A DNA stretch of 64,000 nucleotides from Symsagittifera roscoffensis. Lineage: Eukaryota > Xenacoelomorpha > Acoela > Convolutidae. This document shows, piece by piece, positions 51,199-62,911 of the stretch (position 1 is its first letter; each line of letters starts with the position of its first letter). The notes under the pieces are model-generated. The model saw nothing but the letters and a program-made list of their open reading frames with translations. It ran no database searches and was not told where the DNA came from. Made by a program: the position numbers and the translations under genes. Where the stretch lies: contig NC_087063.1 in the NCBI RefSeq assembly GCF_963678635.1, positions 49,055,220-49,119,219 on the forward strand, in the 5' to 3' direction.

Positions 51199-51415
51199 TT
51201 GTGAACAAATGGTCGGATTTTTACCATTTTCTGATTTATTTCATCATGGGTTTAGAAATGTGCTCATATAAAAAATCGAATTATTTTTGACAGTTTTTTG
51301 AAGCCATAATGGGACTAATTTTAAACTTGAAGTTAATTTGAAGAGATATTACTAAATAAAAAATAAATTGTTTGTTTTTTATCTTACTCACTATAGTCGG
51401 AACGTTGTGTGCTAG
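51199..51415 (+). repeat. Dispersed ~210-bp repeat, copy 1
   Basis: About 85-90% similar by eye to 53020-53236, both in the same orientation, sharing TTTCATCATGGGTTTAGAAA and the TAGTCGGAACGT motif near the end. Part of the copy is lost in the gap. TAGTCGGAACGTTGTGTGCT is followed closely by its inverse (to 51468), forming a hairpin. Confidence 0.7.
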
Positions 51416-51668
51416 TTGCACAGCCACCGAAAAAAGAGCACACAACGTTTCGACTACAGATATTTAGTAAGAGCCTTTTAGTAATATCTGCTCAAATTAA
51501 CTTCGAGTTTAAAACCCATCAAAATTCTGGTTTGAGTATTCGAAAAGTTTTTGGTGTTCATAAAAACAGGATTAAAAAATCAGTTTATCAGACAATCTTA
51601 GCCCTTCCCCTCTAAGCTCTGATGAATATGCGTTTTTCTCAATTGTTTACAAGCCGTCTTTTTTTAGT

Positions 51669-51712
51669 TAAATAGAATCAACAAATGGCGTAAATAGAAT
51701 CAACAAATGGCG
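51669..51712. repeat. Two exact copies of a 22-bp tandem repeat
   Basis: TAAATAGAATCAACAAATGG plus CG occurs twice in direct succession. Confidence 0.9.
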
Positions 51713-52495
51713 CTCTAGACCGCTTTTGCTTCTTTGAATTGCTTTTTCGACGAAAGATTGGATCAAGATTCAAACGAATGACGAAGATCGCGTTAGATCT
51801 CCGCGGATGGAAGTTTAAGGAATTAGACTTCTAGAACTCAATCGTAAGATTTAGGCCGGTTCAGAATTCTTTTCTTTTTCTCAAGACAAATGAAATTGCA
51901 AAAAACTACGATGTACGTTAGAAGGATACGAATAAGCTATAAGCTATTAACGAGGTTTTCAGGATTTTTCTTATCTCTTGATTAACCAAAATACTGTTTG
52001 CGATGCGCATTTACATCCTCATGGGATTCCCTCAGGAGGAAAGCAAATCAACTTAACTTAACTAATTTGAAGCAGCAGCGTAGGCTCCGCCACAACTGGC
52101 CAGAAAAGTGAACTCGTAACAAAATACAGTTCGCAAAATTTAAGGAAAGCTACAACTCGCAAGTTTTTGAAGCTAATTGAAAATTTTATATTCTCGGTTT
52201 GAGGTCGCCGGTGGGTATGGAACCCTACCCTCTGTTGGCAAGCTTGCAAAACGTTGACGCGACTGCGGCGGTCAGTATATAGCGAGTTGTCTTTTAATGC
52301 GAGTTGTTTTTTCTTGCAAGTTGTCGCATTAAGAGCAGCATACGGCAGTTTCCGGTCTTTTTCTCTTTTACTTTTCTCAAATCATGAAAGTGCTAAGACC
52401 ATTTCACGCTACTTGATTGATATCATCAAAAACTGTTGTCCCGACAACACAAGGCCTAGGGTGTTTTTTTTTTCATTTAAAACCAAGTGGTACCA
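51713..52495. other. Gene-free DNA
   Basis: Only short chance frames are present. The part around 52200 is somewhat GC-richer, but I recognise nothing. Confidence 0.45.
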
Positions 52496-52907
52496 AAAGG
52501 TGCGGATCCAGGATTCTCTCAAAAATGGGAAGGATTTTCAAAAAAAAATCAGTAATGAGTCAACCTTTTTTTGTCCACCAAATTGATTTTCCGAGCTCTC
52601 ACAATGCACTCAAAAATCCCTGGTTCGGCAAAATTTTCTGTGCAGCACGCAACTTTTTGAAAAAAAAATATGCCAAAAAAGGCATTTTAGGCATTTTTTG
52701 GACAGTTTTGACCATCAAATTGCGTTTTTTGGAGCGCGCTCCTATTCGAAACTTGAATAGATAGGCGCCAAAGGCTTTCTACAAAACAATTTAGGGTCAG
52801 CCAGCCAAATATGGAGGTCCTGAACTAACAACAAAAGGCGATTCTTTGGGTAGTCAGGGGGTCAAATCCATGAGGAGGGTTTACCCGCACGCCTAAATCC
52901 GCATCTG
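52496..52907 (+). mobile_element. Degenerate hAT-type MITE copy
   Basis: Begins near GGTGCGGATCCAGGATTCTC and ends CTAAATCCGCATCTG, with the family's CACCAAATTGATTTTCCGAG, GGCGCCAAAGGC and GTCAGCCAGCC blocks in order. It shares substitutions with the copy at 56465 (for example GGTCAGCCAGCCAAA), so these two may form a subfamily. No target duplication survives. Confidence 0.78.
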
Positions 52908-53019
52908 AGTACAATGAAACTACTACTGACATCCAATATATATCATGCTAAGTTCTTTTGGCTGCTTTTATTGTTTGGAAAAAGAACTTCAAAGAAGCTG
53001 CCTCGGTATCCTTGAAAAA

Positions 53020-53236
53020 AAATGGTCGATTTATTTGAATTTTCTGACTTATTTCATCATGGGTTTAGAAATGTGCTCATACAACAAATCGAAAAAAATT
53101 TTAACAGATTTTGAAGCCATGATGGGACTAATTTTAATTTTAAAGTTAATTTGAACAGAATTTACTGAAAAAAAAAGATATGGTTTATTTTTACCTTACT
53201 CAATGTAGTCGGAACGTCGTGTGCTACTTACACAGC
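53020..53236 (+). repeat. Dispersed ~210-bp repeat, copy 2
   Basis: Partner of 51199-51415 at an offset of about 1,813 bases; it also ends in the TAGTCGGAACGTCGTGTGCT motif. A weaker match to the motif occurs at 2698-2720. Confidence 0.7.
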
Positions 53237-53639
53237 CCCCAATTAACCCTGTTGACTTTAGCTTCCAACTGCTCGATGGCATGCTTGTCTGCAAGTTCGT
53301 ACTTTACTCAAGATATTCAGAAGAGAACCCAGGAAAAAAATTTAAAAGGCCAATTCTTTCATGAAATGGTCTCAGACTTAATCCTCGTTGGAACAAAAAT
53401 TATTGAAATGAATTGCGTTGAGCTTTTTTTTATTGTTAAGCGAAAAGCTCAGAATTAACATCATATCATTCTTACCAAAAAAAAAAGTCAGCTAGAAAAA
53501 TTCTCGAAACACTGGGTAGATAAAGATATGAACAAACACCGTTTTAGATAAACTTTTTAAAAACTGGAACCACAGAGGCCAGAAGTAAATTTGAATCTCA
53601 GAGGAAATTGGCTTGCAAACGCTGATTCAGAAAAAATGA

Positions 53640-55140
53640 GCATTTTTTCAAAAAAAATTATGAATGGAATCCAACAACAACCGCAGAGAATTTTTCCGTC
53701 ATTATAAGGATCTAACATGTGCTATCAAAAACATTGACAAGGGAGAAAGGAACATTAAAAATGATGAATTGAACGACTAATTTTGCAAATCTTGGAGAGA
53801 AATTTTGAGGAATTTTAATACTGAAAATAAATTAAGAGTCAGAAAACAAATTAGCTCAATGTTTTAAGCAGACATAACGCAAAGTGAATTATCAAATCTA
53901 ATCGAATCCCTGTTAACCAAGTTTAGCTGAGATATTTATGGACTTAATCACTGTTTCTTGATCCCAGTTTTGACAAAATTGTTTATAAAAATGTTTTGAT
54001 AAAAGTTTTTCCAGAGTTTCAAAATTGCTAAAGTTGAACCTCTTTTCAAAGAAGGCAATGATCTAGACCCATCAATTTTTAATTCAATTTAAACAGCTTT
54101 AAGAAATTCAATTTAACCATCAATATTACCAGTTTTAGGAAAGTTTTTTGAGCGGGTCATTTATAACAGAAAAATCAAATCTCACTAAGAAGCAATTATT
54201 ACAAAATTGTCAGTTTGGATTCAGATCAAAAGGAGTTTAATTGATGCTCTGAAAACCATAATAGAAGATTTGCGTCAAGATTGGAACTCTTAGACCACGA
54301 CGGCACAGTGAACTTTCGCTGGTCTTAAAAAAGTCCATGATACAGCTGACCACATGCTTGTACTCTTTACTTGAGAAATGTGACGCATATGATTTTCGGG
54401 GACCTCGTTTGGCCCTTCTGAAAGCCTATTTAAAAACCGACAACAATACATTGCCACAAAAACCAAACATTCTCAAAATGAAAATGTGACTAATTGAGTA
54501 CCATAAGGATCCATATTAGGCCCGCTTTTTTTTATCATTTACATAAATGATATTGAACCAAATGAAAATAGTGAAATTAATCTGATTTTATATGCAGGCG
54601 ACACTTTCATAAAAACAAGACCTAGAAACAGTGTGATGACTGGCAGACACCAGGAAACATTGGATAAAACATCAAGTTGGTTACAAAAAAACAAGCTGAC
54701 CTTATATGAAGATAAGACAAAAACAATGATACCTTCTAAGAAGAGCAGAGAAAAATCAGGCGTAAAATGAATGAAATAACAATGAAAAAAATCGTCCCGT
54801 TACTAAGGTGTTCCAATTGACTCTAAGCTTTCCTGTATAGTTCATAATACAAACAATGATAAAATTTCGTCGAGTTTTTGTAGTATGTTTTACAGGTTGA
54901 GAAACATTTTAGGTGAAGATCAATTATTGAAAGCAGATATATCTTATGTGGAACCCATTTTACAGTATGAGGGGTTTCCGTTTATGCGTCAACAGACAAA
55001 ACTAAAATAGAAACATTTGAAGTTCAAACCAAACGATTTAAGAAAATTATCTGTTCCGAGAGAAAAAATGAAAGCATAGAAGAAATAAAACAAAAATAAA
55101 AAATCTACTTCATAAAGGAATTACACATCTATGAGTTAAT
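53640..55140 (+). pseudogene. Decayed non-LTR retrotransposon (LINE) reverse transcriptase
   Basis: Broken frames on the plus strand retain the order of a Jockey/CR1-type reverse transcriptase: a KIAKVEPLFKEG-like start near 54020, LPVLGKFFERV near 54130, QFGFRS near 54210, a KAFDTVDH-like remnant near 54340, GSILGPLFFIIYINDIE near 54505 and LILYAGDT near 54590, then SSWLQKNKLTLYEDKTK near 54670. The catalytic YADD reads YAGD. Many stops and frameshifts show that it is long dead. I did not find the endonuclease or the 3' end with confidence. Confidence 0.82.
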
Positions 55141-55248
55141 AAAGTTACTATGTTTGGTTTTGAGAAAAGAGTGGTTATCGGCCATAGTCCAGGAAGCTGT
55201 AACTGAGACAAACTTGAATACAATTTTGAATAAAAGAGTTTCAGCTAG

Positions 55249-55326
55249 GCAGATACCTGTGCATTCAAAGGGTAATAAAAAACTCCTATTAGAGTTGGGC
55301 AGATACCTGTGCATTCAAAGGGTAAT
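55249..55326. repeat. 50-bp tandem repeat, partial second copy
   Basis: GCAGATACCTGTGCATTCAA followed by AGGGTAAT occurs at 55249 and again at 55299. Confidence 0.85.
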
Positions 55327-56464
55327 CAAAAAAATTCTTCTAAAATTTTAGAATTCGAAAGTTTTTCAACTTTGTTCTAAAAAAAATTATCAACTGGTTC
55401 AGCTCATTTCTTAAGAGGAAATAGTATTTAAAAAGAATTTTGCTGTTAATGGTAGGTATACTGCTGTAGTTTCTGATTTTTTGGTGCAAACTTTTTAAAA
55501 ATTTTTTTCACTAAATGAATTTCATTGATTTATTGAATGACTATCAATTTACAAACCAAAAGAAGTCATAGCACAGTCAGAGGCGCCTGAAAATGGGATA
55601 CAAGGTTCCACGGCGTTCGCGCGATGAGATTTCGTTTGGTTGTCAAGGTAGTAAATTTTACAGTGATTGAAATCTACGTTGCAAACAATTTTTCATTTTT
55701 AATAGTTTTATTGTTATGATGATTATTATTATTATTTTTATTATAAATCAGTGCGCGGAATAGCAGACAGCGTTAAAACATAAAGCAAACCACTCACTTT
55801 ATTTGCGAAAACACTAAGCAATTTTTGGGGTCTAAAATAGGCAAAAAGAATAAGGATAAAAATCTGAAAAAATCTCACTAAGTTTTTAAAATAAAAGTCG
55901 TGACGCGCTAGATCTGAAAAAGAATGAAAAGAAAATAAACTAATAAAAACGAAGACTTGTTAGAATTTTTTTTTGTTGACTTGAGCCAGCGGCTATTCTT
56001 TCCAGACGCCTATTTGTCTTGTCACACCATGATGACAGATGCTGTTTTGTTTTCCACTTTTTTAACAACTGAATTGTCGAAATGCTTTGCTTTTCTTTAC
56101 GGCAAGGCAAAGTTAGAAGAAAGCGAAATCAGACGAAATGAGCAAGTGGTAAGACAGAAAGTTTAAAATAAAAACTAGTTCATCATAGAAAAACTTGAAT
56201 ATTTGATCCATTCTAAACTGCTTTTCTAAACGGTTTCTCAGCGAGAAGTTTTCAGAACCCTGAAATATATATAGCATATTGTAGATGGGCAAGGGTTGCA
56301 AAATAAAGCTATCAAACCCCCTCCTGTGAGCTTCTGAGCATATTTTGTATCTCAGGTCATCGTCAAATTCTTTTAGTTTTTTCAAAATCACTTTAGTTAC
56401 GGCCACTAATTGGCACAAAACAATTTTTTGTCACAAAAGGGTGCTCCTCTCATTTACTTCTTTT
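55327..56464. other. Gene-free DNA
   Basis: AT-rich sequence with no supported gene. A run of ATT triplets lies near 55716-55742. Confidence 0.45.
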
Positions 56465-56845
56465 CAGGCGCTCTCATTACTTCTTAAAAGATTTTCCTGA
56501 TTTTTTCACGCCAACCAAATTGGTTTTCCGAGCTCTCCTAAAGCACTAAAAAGACCCTGCTTTCGCAAAATTTTCTGGGCCACAGGTAAATTTAAAAAAA
56601 AAAATACAGGTCAAAAAAGGCGTTTTAGGCACTTTTTGGACAGTTTTGACTAACAAACTGTGTTTTTTGGCGCGCGCTCTCCTTCGATATTAGTCGCCAA
56701 AGGCTCCTTATGAAAAATTTTAGTGTCAGCCAACCAAAAATGGAGGTCTTAACTCAGCACCGAAGGGGGTTTCTTTGGGTAGTCAGGGGTCGAATCCCCG
56801 AGGGAGTGTCCAAACCCCCGCACCACTCCCCTAAATCCACTACTG
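56465..56845 (+). mobile_element. Degenerate hAT-type MITE copy
   Basis: Left end near CAGGCGCTCTC, right end CCCTAAATCCACTACTG. It carries the CCAACCAAATTGGTTTTCCG, CTGGGCCACAGG, TTGGCGCGCGCTCTCC and TTTCTTTGGGTAGTCAGGGG blocks of the family. Confidence 0.75.
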
Positions 56846-58879
56846 CTTTTTAAAATTTCTGTTTTTCGTCTAATTTCTACATTTCAATGTTTTCGTCTAG
56901 TTTCCACTATGCCACAAACACTCCTATTTTGACATGGTAGGGGGTTGGTTTCAAGCGAAGCACAACAGACAGATTGATCACTCATGCTGTGACAAAAAAA
57001 TGACAGTTTTTGTATCTCTCTTCTGTGAAATGCTTCTGAGACATCAAAAAAATGAGGCACTCATGCACTGAAACAATTTTTGACCACTCGAATAAGCAAT
57101 TCAATTTTCAGCAAATAAGCATAATATCAAACGGATTCAGTTTTTGGCATAAAGGCTTCGCATTTTCTCAAGCTTGTGCGTTTTTGCTTGACCACTTGAC
57201 CAGGCCAAACTGGGCTCTCATTTGTCTCTTGAACCCGCGTACAAGCCTTTAAACAATTCAAAAATTGTAAGTTCGAAAATTCAAAAATCCACTTGCCAAA
57301 TAAGTAAAGAATTCACTAACAAAATTTTGTGATTTGTAATGGAAGCTTTTTTCCACATATTTATTGTGTTGCGGAATCTGCGATCAGTAAAAACAGCTAG
57401 ATATTGCGGATTCCATACTTGTTAGCGGATTCCGCAAGTTAGGAGTCAGTTCGGTTTTGATCAATGACGCGCTAAAGCTAGAATAAATATCAAGTACAAC
57501 ATTTAGAATCAAAGGCTTAACTAAGAATATGGAATTCAAAAAAATTGGGTTATCATTTTTAAGCTCAAATTGGAGATGAATCCCTTTTATTTGTTATTTT
57601 GCTTTACTTTGCCTAATCGATTTCAAAAATTTTTTGTTTAAAACTATGCTGAGACTAACCAGTTTTGCACATAAATGAGCAATTTCAATTTTTTGGTTGA
57701 TGTGTAAGATTTGAAACAAATGGATCCTTCAGCATTTGAGACAAATAGCAAAAACGTTCAGTTAAAATCACTGCCAGTGTAATTTCTATGAAAGATGTAT
57801 CTCTTCTCTTGTCAAAGAAAACCCAATTTTTCGCTTTCGAAAAAGCCGTCTGATTTGACCCACTTCGTTGTTTCATGGTAAAATAAATGTTCCAATGATG
57901 ACCAATAAACCGTTTTAAGAAGATTCATGGTTTATACAGATAAATTAAGGGATTTAAAATTGTTGATGAAATGCCATGAAAGTCGATGATTGTTTTATGA
58001 AAAGGATCTCAATACCATTTACTATTAGTTGCTATTTTGCAAGCAGCAATTTTCAATAAAGAAAAATATTTGAAGTAAAAACTCCAAATTAAAAAATTTT
58101 CGATGAATTTTATATTTTTCGATTTAGAGCGTGCTTATAAAAAATTTACCCGCATACAACACAGATTAAACAGTTGCTGTACAAAAGCATAGAATTGTCC
58201 AACAACGATCATTTTTGCTAGAAATGGTTGAAATCTTAAGATCGGAATTTAGCTGCCACATGCTAAATTTAGCTGCAGGACGTCAAATCTAGCCGCCAAA
58301 AGACATTAACATGTCTCAGAGGCGACACAGATTTTTTTTAATTCTGAGTTGCGACCAAAATGTTACTATGCTTGACAACCAACAAGCTTCTTTTTGAGAA
58401 AAAAGCAAGGCTACGGCATTATTTTTTCTTCTAACGAACCTTCCTTCGAAACAACAACACAACCTTAACCACTCAGCACTCAACTACAACCAATAGAGCC
58501 CAATAAAATCAGCCACTTCCCTCACCTAATTGCCCAAAACGTAGGTGCCTGTACTGTACAAAACAGTCTAAGACAAAACAGCCCGGAAAAGTATGAAAAC
58601 AAACGAAAAAGCAGCCCGATACAAGATATTCCAAAAACAAGCCAATGCAGTTCCACCAACCCTACTCTCCAACCGACCAACAATCTCGCCCAAACAGCCA
58701 CAGAACAAGCTCCTATCTCCAAATCAAACGACAGCAAAGCCTAACAAGACTGCTCGTATCAGGGCGAATCCATGAATGTTCCGACTGCCTTTTAAGGTAT
58801 ATGGAGCAGAAAAAACATGCAAAAAGTAAATGTATTGACAATAAAACTATTTTTTAATTAGAGATTTTATGTGCAAATT
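56846..58879. other. Gene-free DNA with minor repeats
   Basis: No gene is supported. Three related GCGGAATC/GCGGATTCC words near 57370-57442 form a small imperfect inverted repeat, and AATTTAGCTGC is repeated near 58248-58276. From 58440 to 58790 the sequence is C- and A-rich with low-complexity frames that I do not believe. Confidence 0.45.
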
Positions 58880-59400
58880 ATCACCCCACACGCCATATAA
58901 AGTACAAAATGATAGACTTTGCTCCAAGCAACAAATCAATTGTGGCAAATAAGGTTCCTTCAACCAATTTGGAACGATTTCTAAGACTGATCAAATCTCA
59001 AATAACAAATTTATACATGCAGAGCTGAAGTACAGAGATAATAATTTTTGCTTGTTGTTCCAACTTTCGATACGAAAGTAACGGAATATTTGTGCTCGGG
59101 GTGGGTTTTTTTTCTTCAGACAAATTTCGACTTTTTAACTAGCCATTTTTGACGGAATTTTTTCAAGATATTTCACCTGTGATCATTGTTCATAAAGTTA
59201 CGGGGGTTTAAAGATTGCCATTTTGGCCAATTTGGGACAATTAACGCGCGATATATTTCGCGCTATTAACGCGTGAGCTGAGATTTAATCCGTCTTAGAA
59301 ATCGTTCCAAATTGGTTGAAAGAAGCTCATTTGCCATAAATAATTTGTTACAAGGAGCGAAATCTATCCTTTTGTACCTTATATGGCGTGTGGGGGATGA
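58880..59400. mobile_element. Foldback-type MITE with ~120-bp inverted ends
   Basis: The left arm, from TCACCCCACACGCCATATAA (about 58880-59003), and the right arm (about 59278-59400) are inverted copies at roughly 85% identity by eye, with only short gaps. The centre (59040-59270) resembles part of the 1.86-kb repeat unit near 11460-11560 and 10920-11020: GTTCCAACTTTCGATACGAAAGTAACGGAAT-like and AAGTTACGGGGGTT-like stretches. No open frame and no clear target duplication are seen. Confidence 0.8.
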
Positions 59401-59401
59401 C

Positions 59402-59687
59402 TTTCATTTAAAAAAATTCAATTTTTTTTTTCTTTTTGTTTTATTTCACTGAATTTTTAAATGTTATTACTACTTTGTTGTGATTTTTACCATTTGTTTT
59501 ATTTCACTAATTACTTTAAAGTATCTTAACTGGTTAATCTTGATTTGACCTTGCTATCTTCATTCTCTCCGACGGAGAGAATGACCGTTCACTTTCTTAA
59601 TGTTTTAACTTAGAGATTAATTCACTTTTTAAACATATCTTATTTGTAACTAAGTAGAATTAACCGTAACAAAGGAACATTTTATCA
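59402..59687 (+). repeat. Putative 5' LTR of a second Ty3/Gypsy element
   Basis: The sequence between the MITE and the gag start ends ...TTTATCA directly before TGGCGCAGTC, which looks like a primer-binding site of the tRNA-Ser type used by some insect Gypsy elements. It contains a perfect hairpin, ATTCTCTCCGACGGAGAGAAT (59563-59583). The 3' LTR is outside the window, so the left limit is a guess. Confidence 0.4.
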
Positions 59688-60760
59688 TGGCGCAGTCAAA
59701 CAGCAACGAATCAAACGTGAGAGGTATACCTTCATTTTGGCAAAACCACACAGTGGACCCACCAATTCCTTGGGAAGATTGGAGCGATCTATTCCAGCTA
59801 GCAATAATCGCGAAAGAGAATATCGACATCGAAAACCTTTTGAATCCAACGGAACGATATCACCCACCTCCCCCAACATTGGAAAATCGGCCGGAAAACG
59901 AATCCGACGCTCAAAAAACATCACGCATCGAAAGGAATATTCAAGAACAAAAGAGATTCGATGATGAAGAAATGGCCTCAATAAAGTCAGAAACCAAGAA
60001 ATTCAACGGCATGAGACTGGAAGAGGCGGACAAAAAACTAAGATCCATACTTTATCTAGCCCTCGGAAACGAAGGAAAGAAAATATTCGGCCAAAAGTTC
60101 ACGAGAGTCAAAGTTCTACAAATTTCTTTCAAAGAATTTTAGGAAAATTTGTCCACAGCTTTTGTGAGAAAAACAAACATAACCATCGAAAGACACAAAC
60201 TCCTAAACAGAAAACAGAGGGACAGAGAATCATTAGAACAATTCTGGGGGGCACTAGCAGAAATGGCAAAACGATGTAACATTCCCACAGGAGAAGATGA
60301 ATGGATTAGAGATATTTTTATTAATAACATGAAGAATTCAGATATCCAACGGAAACTCCTCACGGAAACCTTACCATCACTAGAAGCCTTAAACGTAGCC
60401 CTGATTGACGAAAAAGGAATTACAAACCACATCAAGATGACGAATACTTTTAAATCCAGCGGATATTCTTCCAACAAATCTTTTAATCATTTTAAGATAA
60501 AAAGAGAACCCACCCTAAACATCGAAACAAATAACACATGTATGAAATGCGGCGGAGCTTTTATAAAAGGACATCTAGCGGTTTGCCCTGCTAAAGATAC
60601 AACATGTACGACTTGTAAATATCGAGGACATTTTACTAGACTCTGTAAATCACGCCGTAAAAATGTAAATATTGTGGATAGTCAAATTGGAAATAATACA
60701 GATCATCATTATCCTTCGGAACAACTAGATGTACATATTGACCACACCAATAGAGAATGA
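59687..60760 (+). pseudogene. gag: Gag of the second Ty3/Gypsy element, one internal stop
   Basis: The frame starts at ATG 59687 and continues through an in-frame TAG (60140-60142) to a TGA at 60758-60760, about 357 codons. The N-terminal part, with SFWQNHTVDPPIPWEDW, is a typical animal Gypsy gag opening, followed by a charged helical capsid-like region. The end has two Cys/His knuckles (CMKCGGAFIKGHLAVC and CTTCKYRGHFTRLC). Pol continues in the same frame after the TGA. The start codon overlaps the presumed primer-binding site. Confidence 0.85.
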
Positions 60761-62911
60761 TGTGGAGTAATCAACGCATGGTCAGAGTCTGGACATAGCG
60801 ATAACGATGACTACTCTGTATTAAACGTAACAACTATCTACGAAGATCAAGGAAAGGAACTGAAGAAACTACTAAATATCGGCTTAGGAAACGAAAACCA
60901 AGTAATTCTCAATATACAGGTGGATTCAGCAAGCCCTGTAAGCTTCCTTAAACAGAATGTGTTACACGAGTTGAAACTACGAGACCCCTACGTGAAAATA
61001 TATCCAGTGGATAAGGCTACCAAGGAACTCTATTGTGGATTTACGAACAATGCAATAAATATCACTGGAAAAGTATTTGTCCCAATTTTCTCAAATGGAT
61101 GGTCCCACAAGGAATGTCACTTCTTCCTAACTCAAGGTCATGAAAGAAATATCTTGGGAAATGACAATTTACCAAAAGTCGGAATCGAAGTTTCACAAAA
61201 ACAATACGCAACATTCACCAACAAGAGAACTTGTAAGTCTATCAATTCAGTTACCTCACTTGACATAGATAATGAAATAGAAATTATTGGAAAAACCTTC
61301 AAACAACTATTCCTTTGGATTGGAAAAATAAAAAATCAAACAAAAATAACACATTTTCATGAACCATTAAAACCAATTCAATTAAAAGGCAGGAGGGTCC
61401 CTTTACACTTACTGGATTCAGTAAAAACAGAATTATACAGGCTTAAATCCGAAGGACATATCAAAAAATTAGAAAACTGTGACGAGGACAGATTTATTAG
61501 TCCGATAGTTATTACTTGTAAAAAAGACAAATCGATAAAGCTAGCCCTAGATTCAAAATTTATCAACAAACAAATCTACAAGAACAAATATCAGATGCCT
61601 AATATACACGAATTAGTTGATAACGTAGCGGCTCAAATTTCAAACAATTCCGTCGGAGAAGTATGGTTTACAAACCTAGACCTAAAGAACGCATATAGTC
61701 AACTTGCGCTGGACAATTTTACTAGCAGCCAATGCAATTTTAGTCTAGTCGGCGGAGATATAACAGGCACTTATCAATTTTTAACGGGTTTTTACGGACT
61801 CGGCGATATGCCAAACGAGTTTCAGAGAGTCATGGACTCAACTTTGAGAAACATTCCTTTTACAAATTGTTACCTCGACGACATATTAGTCGCTTCCAAA
61901 GGAAGTTTTAACGATCACAAGAAAATCGTTTATAAAATTTTATCAACGTTTGTCACTTACAATTTTGCAGTTAAATGGTCGAAGTGCAAATTCTTCCAAA
62001 AAGAAATCGAATGGCTCGGTTTTAAAATATCGAAATCCGGAATTGCCCCACTATTCGATAAAACCAAAGCAATTAAAGATATTCCAATCCCAAAGAATCT
62101 AAAAGAACTAAGATCATTCTTCGGGTCAACTAATCAGTACATTAAATTTGTACCAAATTTAGCATCCCTCGGAAGCCCGCTTAGACCTCTTTTGAACAAG
62201 AAGTCAATTTTCCTTTGGAATGAAGATCACTCAAAAGCTTTTGTCAAGATTAAATCTGAAATAGTAAATCTTACCGAAAACACTCATTTCGACGTAAAAA
62301 AGCCCACGAGAGTAAAAACAGATGCTTCACATAATGGGTTGGGTGCATCCCTTGAACAACTTCATGAGAAGGTTTGGAAAACAGTGTCATTTGCTTCAAG
62401 ATTATTAAATCCGCATGAAACCAAATATTCAACAAACGAATTAGAGTTATTAGGAGTCGTATGGGCGGTCGAACATTACAAAAATTATCTCTACGGCTCT
62501 GAATTTGAAATTATCACCGACCACAAAGCTCTCCTTTCCGCTTTGTCACCAAATCACGAAAACAAAACATACCATAGCCGATTGACAAGATGGGTAGGTC
62601 GTCTCCTACCATTCAATTTTACTATCAAACATTTAGCGGGAAAAGATATGGGTTTTACAGACTTAATTTCAAGAACTCCTTCGGGTAAAGCAATTCCCTC
62701 ATCGCATTAAGACAAAGAATTTGTAGTTGCTACTACCAAAAAAATATATAATGCACTCAATCCTTTGGATAATGAAAATCCATTACGTAATTCAACTAAT
62801 TCGATTTCGGAAAATTCCCATTACACAAAATTACGAAATCACGTAATAATTACAGCATTGAATTTCGTCAACTCTTCCATTTCAATCTGCAATCAAAAAC
62901 ACTATAGAACA
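60761..62911 (+). pseudogene. pol: Pol of the second Ty3/Gypsy element: protease, RT, RNase H
   Basis: Open in the gag frame from 60761, with a long uninterrupted part at 60920-62710 (596 codons from its first Met). The protease has DSA (in QVDSASPVSFL near 60920). Reverse transcriptase spans about 61370-62030 with FYGLGDMPNEFQRVMD and YLDD at 61871-61882. RNase H follows with KTDASHNGLGASL, NELELLGVVWAVEHYKNYL and ITDHKALL, then LAGKDMGFTDLISR. TAA at 62708-62710 and 62909-62911 interrupt the frame before integrase. There is no frameshift. Confidence 0.93.

Noticed and set aside
50820-51290. Open frames spanning the N run
   Set aside because: They consist almost entirely of undetermined residues.
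58522-58857. Overlapping Pro/Gln/Lys-rich frames as a gene
   Set aside because: Frames lie on both strands with low complexity, no motif and no splice or poly(A) context.
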